NCBI GenBank assembly: GCA_002713825.1
Contig: PAUU01000039.1
Location: 12,106-18,678 of the forward strand
DNA: 6,573 nt
Source of the DNA: Acidiferrobacteraceae bacterium
GTDB lineage: Bacteria > Pseudomonadota > Gammaproteobacteria > Arenicellales > UBA868
Direction of reading: 5' to 3'
Under the pieces are notes generated by a model that did no database searches, had not been told where the DNA came from, and saw nothing but the letters and a program-made list of their open reading frames with translations. Positions 1 to 5,831 of the stretch are shown here, in pieces (the first letter of the stretch is position 1; each line of letters begins with the position of its first letter). The position numbers and the translations under genes were made by a program.

Positions 1-58
1 GGGGTCAAGGTGGATATTTTGCAAAGTTAACGCCGTCACTTCAAATGGCGATTTACTG
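1..58. other. Window-edge segment, no assignable gene
   Basis: These 58 bases lie downstream of the stop of the minus-strand exporter. On the + strand, frame 1 is open from the edge to a TAA at 28-30 (last residues GVKVDILQS), so the tail of a convergent gene is possible. On the minus strand a GTG at 37-39 opens a frame running off the edge (VTALTLQNIHLDP), so the start of a downstream co-directional gene is equally possible. Neither has enough residues to identify a family, and no good ribosome binding site precedes the GTG. No convincing hairpin followed by a T-run is visible. Confidence 0.3.
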
Positions 59-2530
59 TCAGCGGCCAAAAGGGCGTAACCACAGAATCAGCCTTGGCAG
101 GAGAGTCAAGGAGGCCAGCAATGCCATTGCCATCCCGAGCGCGGTAAAGACGCCAAAGTAGATGGTCGGTAGAAAATTCGACAGCACCAATATGGAGAAT
201 CCCGCGATGATGGTAATGGCGGTGTAAAAAATGGCGCGCCCAATGTTGGCGTGGCAGTAATGCAGCGTTTCCACATAGTCGCCGACTCGCTCGATCTCAC
301 TGCGAAAGCGATAGATGTAGTGGATACTGTTGTCCACGGCGATACCCAACGTGATCGAGGCAATCGTAATGGTCATCATATCCAGAGGAATCCGGGCCCA
401 ACCCATCACGCCGAGAATAATCGCCGCCGCCAGCAGATTGGGCGCAATCCCAATCACCGCGAGCCGCAAGGAACGGAACAGGATCAGCAGCATGAGGGCA
501 ATTCCCAACATCACCACACCGAGACTCATGATCTGCGAGGAAAAAAGACTTTGGAGCATGTTGTTGTAAAGCACGACGAGTCCCGAAACCTGAAACGCCT
601 CAGGTCCCAGATCCAACTCCTTCTCAAGACCTGATTGAATCTCCTGAAGCAACACATTGCGCCGAAGATCGGGAAGGGAGTCACGGATACGAGCTGTCAG
701 ACGCACCTCATCTCTTTCAATCGACACGTAGGGGCTCAGCAGCGCGGCTTTAAGATCGTTGGGCATCCTTTTATAAAGTACCGCAAGCTCAAAGGTATCG
801 AACGGTGCCTTGCTGATCGACTCCCCGACCCGTATCAGCGAAGCCAGAGACAACACCTGCCCGACCCCATAACGGCTCTCAAGAAAGTCATGCACCATCG
901 ATACCGTTTTTATCTTCCGCGGTGTAAACCAGTAGTCCACCGGATCGCCCTGTGACACTGACCCCAATAACAGTGCCAAGTCGTCATCAGATTCTTCGGC
1001 GGGGGCGATCTTGGGTTCCGGCTCAAACCGCACGATAACGTCAAGCGGCGTGGTCCCACCCAGTTCACGATCGATCAGCTTGAGTCCACGATAAATCTCG
1101 GTGTCCTTGCCAAAATAGTTTATGAAACTGTTTTCGACCTCAAGACGGGTAATCCCGATCCCGCCCAAGATCGCCAGAGCAAGCGATGTCGTGATGACAA
1201 GACGGCCCCGTTGCACCGTGATCCGTGACAGCGTTGCCGTAAATTTGAGTCCAGGAACTGATGCACTTTCCCCTTTTTGTGCTGAACCCAAAACGGCAAG
1301 TAACGCAGGAAACAAAAGAAAAGACACGGCAAAAGTCACTGCAAGACCGAGCGACATCATCCAGCCGAAATCGATCACCGGTTTGATGCTGCTGAGCACG
1401 AGCGATCCAAACGCCAGAATGGTCGTCAGTGCCGTGTAGAGGCAGGGCCAGAACATTTTCTGCATGGTCATCAGCACCCGCGCCAGGTGCGCCATGTCAG
1501 GATGATCCCGAACCAGTTGTCGGTGCCGAACCACAAGGTGCACATTCATCGACATGGTGAGAATCAGCATCAGCGAGATAAAGTTTGAGGAAATCACCGT
1601 TACCTGCCAGCCCGCAAGACCCAGCAGGCCCATCATGCTCAACCCGGCAAAAAAACAGCTCGCTAATGGCAACACCACCCACCGCATCGCCCTGAACACA
1701 ATGGTCAGCATGACCACCAGAAACACAAATACACCCAGACCGAACGTCACCAGGTCGTTGCGGATAAACGTAATCATGTCATCGGCGATCATCGATACCC
1801 CGCCAAGGACGAGAGATCCTGTATCGCGGTGGCGCTCCATGACCTCGCGCACAGCAACAATAGTGTCATGGCGCTTTTGGTTTAACTGGCGCTTTTGTAA
1901 CTCATACTGCGCGTCCAGCTGGACAAAACGCTGCTTCTCGTCTGATGTCGCTTTGCCCGCGCCGATCCGCTGTGACATTCTGCGACGCTCGCGCTGCAAA
2001 GTCTCAAACTCCGGGGCTTCGTCCAGATTGAGCTGCAAAGCCGTGGTTCTCCCGTCGGCACTCACGATCAGTTCGGAGAACACAGGGCTCGACGTCAGCT
2101 CGTCACGAGCCTTGCCAAGATCGACTTCGCTGTCCCTCAACGTCCGGTAATTGCCCGCGAGCTCAGTAAGTGATCCTTCTCCCTGTGCGAGCAGCGGCAC
2201 ATCAAGCAGCGAGACAACTGAACTGATCCCGGGCACTTCTTCAAGGTCAAGAGCGAGTTGGTCTACTCTCTTCAGCGTGCTTGTGGCAAAGACCCCTTGC
2301 TCGGGCACAAGCGCCACCACAAGAAAACTCTTGGATTGATAGCGTTCCGATAGGTCCCGAAAGACCTTGTAGTCCTGGTCATTCTCCAGAAGCAGAGAAT
2401 CCGCAGAGGCGTCCAGCCTGAAGTCACGTGCGTGCCAGCCGAGCACCATCAGCACCAGCAACAGAACAATCAGTAACGGCCAGGGCCGCAGAACAGTCCA
2501 GCGGTTGTAATGACGGGAAAACCAGCTCAT
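59..2530 (-). CDS. RND superfamily (MMPL/COG1033-type) exporter, 12 membrane helices
   Basis: Predicted inner-membrane, proton-driven exporter of the RND superfamily, in the single-chain MMPL/HAE3-like branch whose known members move lipids and other amphiphiles. The substrate here is unknown. The 823-residue chain has the duplicated RND plan. TM1 is at about 17-33, a large periplasmic domain at 35-255, and TM2-6 at about 257-414. TM7 is at about 443-461, a second periplasmic domain at 462-660, and TM8-12 at about 663-816. The halves match at the TM4 and TM10 ends, where HLVVRHR (331-337) parallels HYIYRFR (737-743). TM10 carries Asp733 (AVDNSIH), a candidate proton-relay residue; the equivalent TM4 position is Ser327. 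Residues 174-232 are charged and Gln-rich and look like a coiled-coil insert in the first periplasmic domain. The start ATG overlaps the stop of the upstream gene by one base (TGATG), and no strong ribosome binding site is seen, which suggests translational coupling. The family call is confident; a specific name is not justified. Confidence 0.9.
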   Translation of the reverse strand: MSWFSRHYNRWTVLRPWPLLIVLLLVLMVLGWHARDFRLDASADSLLLENDQDYKVFRDLSERYQSKSFLVVALVPEQGVFATSTLKRVDQLALDLEEVPGISSVVSLLDVPLLAQGEGSLTELAGNYRTLRDSEVDLGKARDELTSSPVFSELIVSADGRTTALQLNLDEAPEFETLQRERRRMSQRIGAGKATSDEKQRFVQLDAQYELQKRQLNQKRHDTIVAVREVMERHRDTGSLVLGGVSMIADDMITFIRNDLVTFGLGVFVFLVVMLTIVFRAMRWVVLPLASCFFAGLSMMGLLGLAGWQVTVISSNFISLMLILTMSMNVHLVVRHRQLVRDHPDMAHLARVLMTMQKMFWPCLYTALTTILAFGSLVLSSIKPVIDFGWMMSLGLAVTFAVSFLLFPALLAVLGSAQKGESASVPGLKFTATLSRITVQRGRLVITTSLALAILGGIGITRLEVENSFINYFGKDTEIYRGLKLIDRELGGTTPLDVIVRFEPEPKIAPAEESDDDLALLLGSVSQGDPVDYWFTPRKIKTVSMVHDFLESRYGVGQVLSLASLIRVGESISKAPFDTFELAVLYKRMPNDLKAALLSPYVSIERDEVRLTARIRDSLPDLRRNVLLQEIQSGLEKELDLGPEAFQVSGLVVLYNNMLQSLFSSQIMSLGVVMLGIALMLLILFRSLRLAVIGIAPNLLAAAIILGVMGWARIPLDMMTITIASITLGIAVDNSIHYIYRFRSEIERVGDYVETLHYCHANIGRAIFYTAITIIAGFSILVLSNFLPTIYFGVFTALGMAMALLASLTLLPRLILWLRPFGR

Positions 2531-3183
2531 CAGGCGTCCAGCAGATCCGCCACCGTGCGCGCTTTCACAGCATGATCAAAAGCGCGTTCGGGGTCAGTAA
2601 AAATCAGTGCACCGCTATCCGTATTCAGTTGCTGCATGGTTTCTATTACAGTGCGCATTCCGACCAGGTCCCCGTCCGTATGACAGACGATAGTGTAAGG
2701 GCTATCTGCAGAGGCGGCGTCTTCACAAGAATCAAAACATCCGCCAAAACCGGCCGGCAATGCCTGGGCCGGACACCCCCTCAGGCACACAGGGACTCCC
2801 GATATCTCCGACCTGACCTGCTCAAGGAAAGTCTTTTCAGCAATCGGATCGACCTTTACGTCGACCACGAACGCATCAAGTTGGTCGCCAAAAGCCTTTG
2901 CCACCGCCTTGGCACTGGACACGTGTTTTGCATCAGTCTCGGGATATGCTGAAGCGCTGGCTATTTCAACAATAAACCGAAAATCGGGATCCGTATCCTC
3001 GATCCAAACGGCGATCTCATCCAGACTGATCGCATGCAGCCTGTCAGCCGGCACCAAAACACTGCGCAGATGGTTTGCATACCAGGACAATTGCCACTCT
3101 TGAGGTAGGTCGACATCATAAAAAGTCCCCTGCCATGCTTTGTGGCGCCAGCCTCGTGTCCCAACTCTCAATGGGTGCTGCAT
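2530..3183 (-). CDS. Divergent DUF72/YecE-like protein
   Basis: A 217-residue protein, probably cytoplasmic, with no signal peptide or membrane segment. The N-terminus (VGTRGWRHKAWQGTFY, residues 7-22, then LPQEW and SWYA) closely resembles the opening of DUF72/YecE family proteins, which read roughly GTSGW-x-W-x-G-x-FYP followed by a Tyr-Ala helix. FRFIVEIA (68-75) fits the next barrel strand. The family is thought to adopt a TIM-barrel-like fold and has no firmly assigned reaction. This copy is shorter than E. coli YecE (about 270 residues) and lacks the usual E-I-N-x-T/S-F-Y motif after the first helix, so it is a divergent member. It has an unusual cysteine cluster, C133-x3-C137 and C149-x3-C153, that could bind metal or form disulfides. 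It is the first gene of a two-gene minus-strand unit, and its TGA overlaps the exporter's ATG. The ATG at 3183 puts the DUF72 motif right at the N-terminus, as expected. Family assignment is by motif recognition only. Confidence 0.6.
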   Translation of the reverse strand: MQHPLRVGTRGWRHKAWQGTFYDVDLPQEWQLSWYANHLRSVLVPADRLHAISLDEIAVWIEDTDPDFRFIVEIASASAYPETDAKHVSSAKAVAKAFGDQLDAFVVDVKVDPIAEKTFLEQVRSEISGVPVCLRGCPAQALPAGFGGCFDSCEDAASADSPYTIVCHTDGDLVGMRTVIETMQQLNTDSGALIFTDPERAFDHAVKARTVADLLDA

Positions 3184-3201
3184 GCTCTGAACCCGACAGT
3201 A

Positions 3202-3229
3202 TCGACAAAAGCCTTTCCTTTAGAATAAC
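3202..3229 (+). promoter_or_regulatory. Candidate sigma-70-type promoter for kdsD-lptCAB
   Basis: TCGACA at 3202-3207 matches the TTGACA consensus at five of six positions. AATAAC at 3224-3229 matches TATAAT at four of six, with a 16-base spacer. The closer -10 match TAGAAT (3221-3226, five of six) would leave only 13 bases, which is too short for this -35. Transcription would begin near 3236, giving a leader of about 50 bases before kdsD. This is a consensus comparison by eye and moderately likely to be wrong in detail. Confidence 0.3.
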
Positions 3230-3246
3230 CCGGATTGTGCCAGTAA

Positions 3247-3256
3247 CCGTGCACGG
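3247..3256. repeat. Perfect 10-base palindrome CCGTGCACGG
   Basis: CCGTGCACGG reads identically on both strands and sits 28 bases before the kdsD start, in the spacer between divergent units. Symmetry does not extend beyond the ten bases, apart from one matching pair further out (3245/3258). It could be half of a dimeric repressor operator or a weak leader hairpin. A palindrome of this size occurs by chance in roughly one spacer of this length in ten, so function is not established. Confidence 0.3.
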
Positions 3257-3284
3257 GTCATGAGATTCACAACGTGGTTTTAAT

Positions 3285-4256
3285 ATGACGGAATCTGCCT
3301 TTTTAGTCGACGCGCGAGCCGTTATCGCCTGCGAAGGTGAAGCGCTTTCAACACTGGGTGCACGCCTTGACCAGCGGTTTGTTCACGCCTGCGAGGCCCT
3401 GATGGCGTGCACTGGGCGCGTGATCGTCACCGGGATGGGGAAATCAGGACACATTGGCAGCAAGATCGCAGCGACCCTGGCCAGTACCGGCACACCGGCC
3501 TTTTTTGTACACCCTGGTGAAGCCAGTCATGGAGATCTCGGCATGATTACCCCGGGGGACCTGGTTCTGGCGATCTCCAATTCCGGCGAAACGCCAGAAA
3601 TCCTCACCATCCTGCCAATTATTAAACGGATGGGAAACACGCTTTTGGCGCTCACGGGCGACAATGGATCATCCATCGCAGAAGCCGCAGATATCAGTCT
3701 TGATGTCAGTGTTGAGCGGGAAGCCTGCCCCCATAATCTCGCGCCGACCGCCAGCACGACTGCCACATTGGCCATGGGCGACGCCCTGGCCATCGCTGTT
3801 CTCAAGGCGCGCAACTTCGGCGTCGAAGACTTCGCGCGTTCCCACCCCGGCGGCGCGCTCGGCCGACGCCTGCTGGTTCATATTAAAGACCTGATGCATA
3901 CCGGCGAAACTTTGCCGCTCGTCTCGCCCGACGCATCACTCACGGAGGCGCTGGCGGAGATGTCGGCCAAGCACCTCGGCATGGTGGGTGTCGTAGATAA
4001 CGAGGGACTGTTGGTTGGAATCTATACCGATGGTGACTTACGCCGCACGCTCAACCAGGGTACCAATATCAACGCCTGCCGTATCGATAACGTTATGGTC
4101 TGCTCACCGCGCACCATTGCGCCCGATACTCTCGCCGCAGAAGCGGTAGAGATGATGCAGAGACATTCCATTAACGGCTTGTTTGCCGTGGATAGGAACG
4201 GGCGGCCCGTTGGGGCGCTGAACGCGCTGGACCTGATACGCGCCGGCGTCTTCTGA
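3285..4256 (+). CDS. kdsD: D-arabinose 5-phosphate isomerase (KdsD/KpsF family)
   Basis: Interconverts ribulose 5-phosphate and arabinose 5-phosphate, the first step toward Kdo, the sugar linking lipid A to the LPS core; a cytoplasmic enzyme. The 323 residues match the usual size of about 325. An N-terminal SIS domain (about 40-175) has the sugar-phosphate loops GMGKSGH (50-56) and SNSGET (98-103), plus EACPHNLAPT (146-155) and SHPGGALGRR (186-195). The four residues known to matter in E. coli KdsD (Lys59, Glu111, Glu152, His193) correspond to Lys53, Glu105, Glu146 and His187, all present, so the enzyme should be active. Two CBS domains follow (about 201-256 and 266-322), each with a hydrophobic-G-x-hydrophobic motif and an Asp-Leu near its end. 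It is the first gene of the + strand cluster; lptC starts 6 bases after its stop. The next gene should be kdsC in the classical order, but it is not there. A capsule-type paralogue (KpsF) is less likely given the lpt neighbours. Confidence 0.95.
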   Translation: MTESAFLVDARAVIACEGEALSTLGARLDQRFVHACEALMACTGRVIVTGMGKSGHIGSKIAATLASTGTPAFFVHPGEASHGDLGMITPGDLVLAISNSGETPEILTILPIIKRMGNTLLALTGDNGSSIAEAADISLDVSVEREACPHNLAPTASTTATLAMGDALAIAVLKARNFGVEDFARSHPGGALGRRLLVHIKDLMHTGETLPLVSPDASLTEALAEMSAKHLGMVGVVDNEGLLVGIYTDGDLRRTLNQGTNINACRIDNVMVCSPRTIAPDTLAAEAVEMMQRHSINGLFAVDRNGRPVGALNALDLIRAGVF

Positions 4257-4262
4257 AGCCTC

Positions 4263-4703
4263 GTGCGGGCGCATATCGAAAGGCTAGTCCTGATCGGCGT
4301 GCTTGGCGCCATGGCGGGCCTCGGCATCTGGATGCAGGTCAACCTGCTAGAACCTGCCGAGAACAAAACCGCGGCACCGCTGACCAATGAGCCCGACTAT
4401 TACATCCAGAATTTCACCGCGACCGGCCGGGATGAAGCTGGAGTCATCTACGTGCTCAAAGCGGAACGTCTAGCGCACTTTCCCATCGACAACACCGCTC
4501 TCCTTGATAAACCACATCTCGTGCAATATCAGGAGGGCAAGCCGGCACGACAGACCACCAGCGAATCCGGTTGGATGTCCGGTGACGGGTCTGAAGTCCT
4601 GCTGACGGGCAACGTTGAAGTCACCCAATTTCGAACTGATGCAGATCCCGGGAGCGTCACCCGCACCCAGCGTCTAAGCGTCCGATTGGATCGGGGCAGC
4701 TAG
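4263..4703 (+). CDS. lptC: LPS export protein LptC, short form
   Basis: Inner-membrane-anchored component of the LptBFG-C machine that passes LPS from the membrane to LptA. The 146 residues start with one membrane anchor (about 7-27), followed by a periplasmic beta-jellyroll start. PDYYIQNFTATGRDEAG (44-60) is a hallmark LptC stretch, followed by LKAERLAHFP, then GWMSGDGSEVLLTGNVEV. The start is GTG at 4263. It is tightly constrained: an in-frame stop (the kdsD TGA) lies 9 bases upstream and the next ATG would cut into the membrane helix. The upstream GAAG at 4256-4259 is a weak ribosome binding site. The protein ends at QRLSVRLDRGS, where typical LptC proteins of about 190 residues continue for roughly 45 more. 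The missing part holds the last strands, including the usual TD-x-P-V and GVG-M/L segments. Only 36 bases separate the stop from lptA, too few to encode the missing part in another frame, so a simple frameshift is excluded. Identity is secure from motifs and position; full function of this short form is not. Confidence 0.9.
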   Translation: MRAHIERLVLIGVLGAMAGLGIWMQVNLLEPAENKTAAPLTNEPDYYIQNFTATGRDEAGVIYVLKAERLAHFPIDNTALLDKPHLVQYQEGKPARQTTSESGWMSGDGSEVLLTGNVEVTQFRTDADPGSVTRTQRLSVRLDRGS

Positions 4704-4716
4704 ATTCGGGCAGCAG
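4689..4716 (+). repeat. Imperfect 14-base tandem repeat spanning the lptC stop
   Basis: GATCGGGGCAGCTA (4689-4702) is followed immediately by GATTCGGGCAGCAG (4703-4716). They match at ten of fourteen positions, with a shared GGGCAGC core. The first copy encodes the last codons of lptC and the start of its TAG stop. It may be the trace of a slippage or deletion event connected with the shortened LptC, or chance. Confidence 0.35.
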
Positions 4717-4724
4717 GCCCGGTT

Positions 4725-4733
4725 TGCTAAAAT
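4725..4733 (+). promoter_or_regulatory. lptA: Candidate extended -10 promoter for lptA-lptB
   Basis: TGCTAAAAT at 4725-4733 fits the extended -10 form TGnTATAAT with one mismatch. The hexamer 17 bases upstream (TTCGGG, 4705-4710) is a poor -35. Transcription about seven bases after the -10 would begin at or next to the lptA ATG at 4740, giving a nearly leaderless message. This agrees with the lack of a visible Shine-Dalgarno sequence before lptA. E. coli lptAB also has its own promoter upstream of lptA. This is prediction by eye only. Confidence 0.3.
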
Positions 4734-4739
4734 TCGGTC

Positions 4740-5792
4740 ATGATCCGACATCTCCTCGCCGCCTTCTCACTCTTATTTCTGTTTGCTCAAAACGCTGTTG
4801 CGCTCGAGTCAGATCGCAACCAGAGCGTACTCGTCGAAGCTGACGAAGTGGAGATGGACTTTTCCAGTGGTACCCGACTTTACCGGGGCAACGTGTCAGT
4901 GCGCCAAGGGACCATACGCATCATTGCCGATCAGATCGAACTGATCTACAAGGGTGAACAACTAGACCACGGTATTGCTACCGGTAATCCGGCCGTCTTC
5001 CGGCAGCGGCCGGACGGAAAAGACCACGATGTCATCGGGACCGGCCGTCGAATTGAACTCGACGAGATCCAGAACATTGTCACCTTTATTGGCGATGCCC
5101 GACTCCGGCAGGACCGTGACGCAATAGAGGGCGAGCGGATTGTCTACGACATGGCCCGAGACCGCATGATTGTGCGCGGGGGGGATGCCTCACCGACTCG
5201 CACCACACGGGCGGGCGAGGATTCCGATACCGCGCTGCCGACACAGGACGGGGAACGCCCGAAAATGGTCCTACAGCCCGACGCATTGGATGATGAGAGC
5301 GCCGGAGCGGATACATCTGCGGCCACCCGTTCAACACCTTCAAAATCTGGACAGGCCTACGTAGGCGAGACGGGCGCTCCGGTATTCGCCACCCAAAGTG
5401 TGACCGGCGCATCGCTTGGTACCCTGCCCAGCGGGTTACCCGTGAAAGTACTGCGTCTGGAAAATGGCTGGGCACAGGTGAATGCGCCTCACAGTGTACG
5501 CGTCTGGATCTACGGCAAGTTTGTATCGGCCGACTCCGGCATAGCGACGGTAACAGGCTCGGCGGTCAGGCTGCGATCCATACCTTCCACCGATCCCTCG
5601 TCTGTCGTCTTGGGCGAGGCCACCAAAGGCCAGCGTGTGCGGGTTCTTTCTGTGAAAGGAAAATGGAAAGAAATAGAGGCCTCTGCTGATCTCAAAGTAT
5701 GGATTCCCTCGCCTCGAATTGAGACTTCAGAGGATTCGAGCGCCTGGGAACGCGACTGGCGCGAATCTTCCTCCAAAGCGGCGGACGGTTAA
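4740..5792 (+). CDS. lptA: LPS-transport bridge protein LptA with two C-terminal SH3b-like domains
   Basis: Periplasmic protein that forms the bridge carrying LPS from LptC to the outer-membrane LptD/E. A signal peptide occupies residues 1-21 (MIRHL, then a Leu/Phe-rich core), with likely cleavage after AVA. The LptA/OstA domain runs from about 24 to 147. It includes VLVEADEVEMDFSSG, YRGNVSVRQG (48-57), ATGNPAVFRQ (80-89), IGTGRRIELDE, and the closing strand IVYDMARDRMIVRGG. PKMVLQPD (174-181) is the segment that normally ends LptA, here set off by a polar insert (150-172). Canonical LptA has about 185 residues; this one has 350. After an acidic Ser/Thr/Ala linker (about 182-205) come two SH3b-like repeats, about 206-263 and 266-327. 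Both share a V-x-V-L core, a G-x-W or K-W turn, and a closing VWI strand (VRVWIYGKFV and LKVWIPSPRI). SH3b domains in other envelope proteins often contact peptidoglycan or peptides. No strong ribosome binding site is seen. It lies 36 bases after lptC and 39 before lptB. The LptA call is secure, the SH3b call likely, and the role of the extension unknown. Confidence 0.9.
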   Translation: MIRHLLAAFSLLFLFAQNAVALESDRNQSVLVEADEVEMDFSSGTRLYRGNVSVRQGTIRIIADQIELIYKGEQLDHGIATGNPAVFRQRPDGKDHDVIGTGRRIELDEIQNIVTFIGDARLRQDRDAIEGERIVYDMARDRMIVRGGDASPTRTTRAGEDSDTALPTQDGERPKMVLQPDALDDESAGADTSAATRSTPSKSGQAYVGETGAPVFATQSVTGASLGTLPSGLPVKVLRLENGWAQVNAPHSVRVWIYGKFVSADSGIATVTGSAVRLRSIPSTDPSSVVLGEATKGQRVRVLSVKGKWKEIEASADLKVWIPSPRIETSEDSSAWERDWRESSSKAADG

Positions 5793-5831
5793 ACAACCCC
5801 TCCCAACGCGATTGCGACGGGATCTCAATCC

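Larger units (their letters stand above)
3184..3284. promoter_or_regulatory. Divergent intergenic region with promoters for both gene clusters
   Basis: This 101-base spacer separates two head-to-head transcription units, so it should contain a promoter for each direction. For the + direction, TCGACA (3202-3207) and AATAAC (3224-3229) are a possible pair with a 16-base gap. For the minus direction, GATACT (complement of 3198-3203) and TATTCT (complement of 3222-3227) are -10-like, but neither has a good -35 partner. A perfect 10-base palindrome lies at 3247-3256. The kdsD start has only a weak ribosome binding site (GTGG about 9 bases upstream). The presence of promoters is inferred from gene layout; the exact elements are uncertain. 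Confidence 0.6.

Noticed and set aside
1..39. Minus-strand GTG-initiated frame (VTALTLQNIHLDP) running off the left edge, slightly like the N-terminus of an ABC ATPase
   Set aside because: Thirteen residues are too few to assign, there is no ribosome binding site, and a + strand gene ending at 30 is equally compatible.
31..50. CGCC...GGCG inverted pair downstream of the exporter, considered as a terminator
   Set aside because: The stem is only about four base pairs with a long loop and no following T-run in either direction.
1554..2150. 198-codon open frame on the + strand inside the exporter gene
   Set aside because: It is antisense to a convincing RND gene, its translation is Ser/Thr/Arg-rich with no recognisable motif, and it has no supporting context. 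It is a codon-bias shadow, as are the frames at 251-634 and 635-955.
3260..3283. Seven-codon upstream ORF (MRFTTWF) ending one base before the kdsD ATG
   Set aside because: Very short frames like this are common by chance; there is no attenuator hairpin, no run of regulatory codons, and no clear ribosome binding site.
4254..4265. kdsD and lptC are in the same reading frame, separated by one TGA, suggesting a read-through fusion
   Set aside because: Both proteins have natural ends here, lptC has its own GTG start and membrane anchor, and no read-through signal is visible. The shared frame has a one-in-three chance.
4690..4740. Frameshift as the cause of the short LptC
   Set aside because: The alternative frame (GAARFGQQARFAKIRS, then stop) does not resemble the LptC C-terminus, and the 36-base gap is far too short for the missing residues.
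5793..5831. Spacer between lptA and lptB examined for a promoter or terminator
   Set aside because: Only a weak GGGA ribosome-binding element is visible; no -10/-35 pair, and no stem followed by a T-run.
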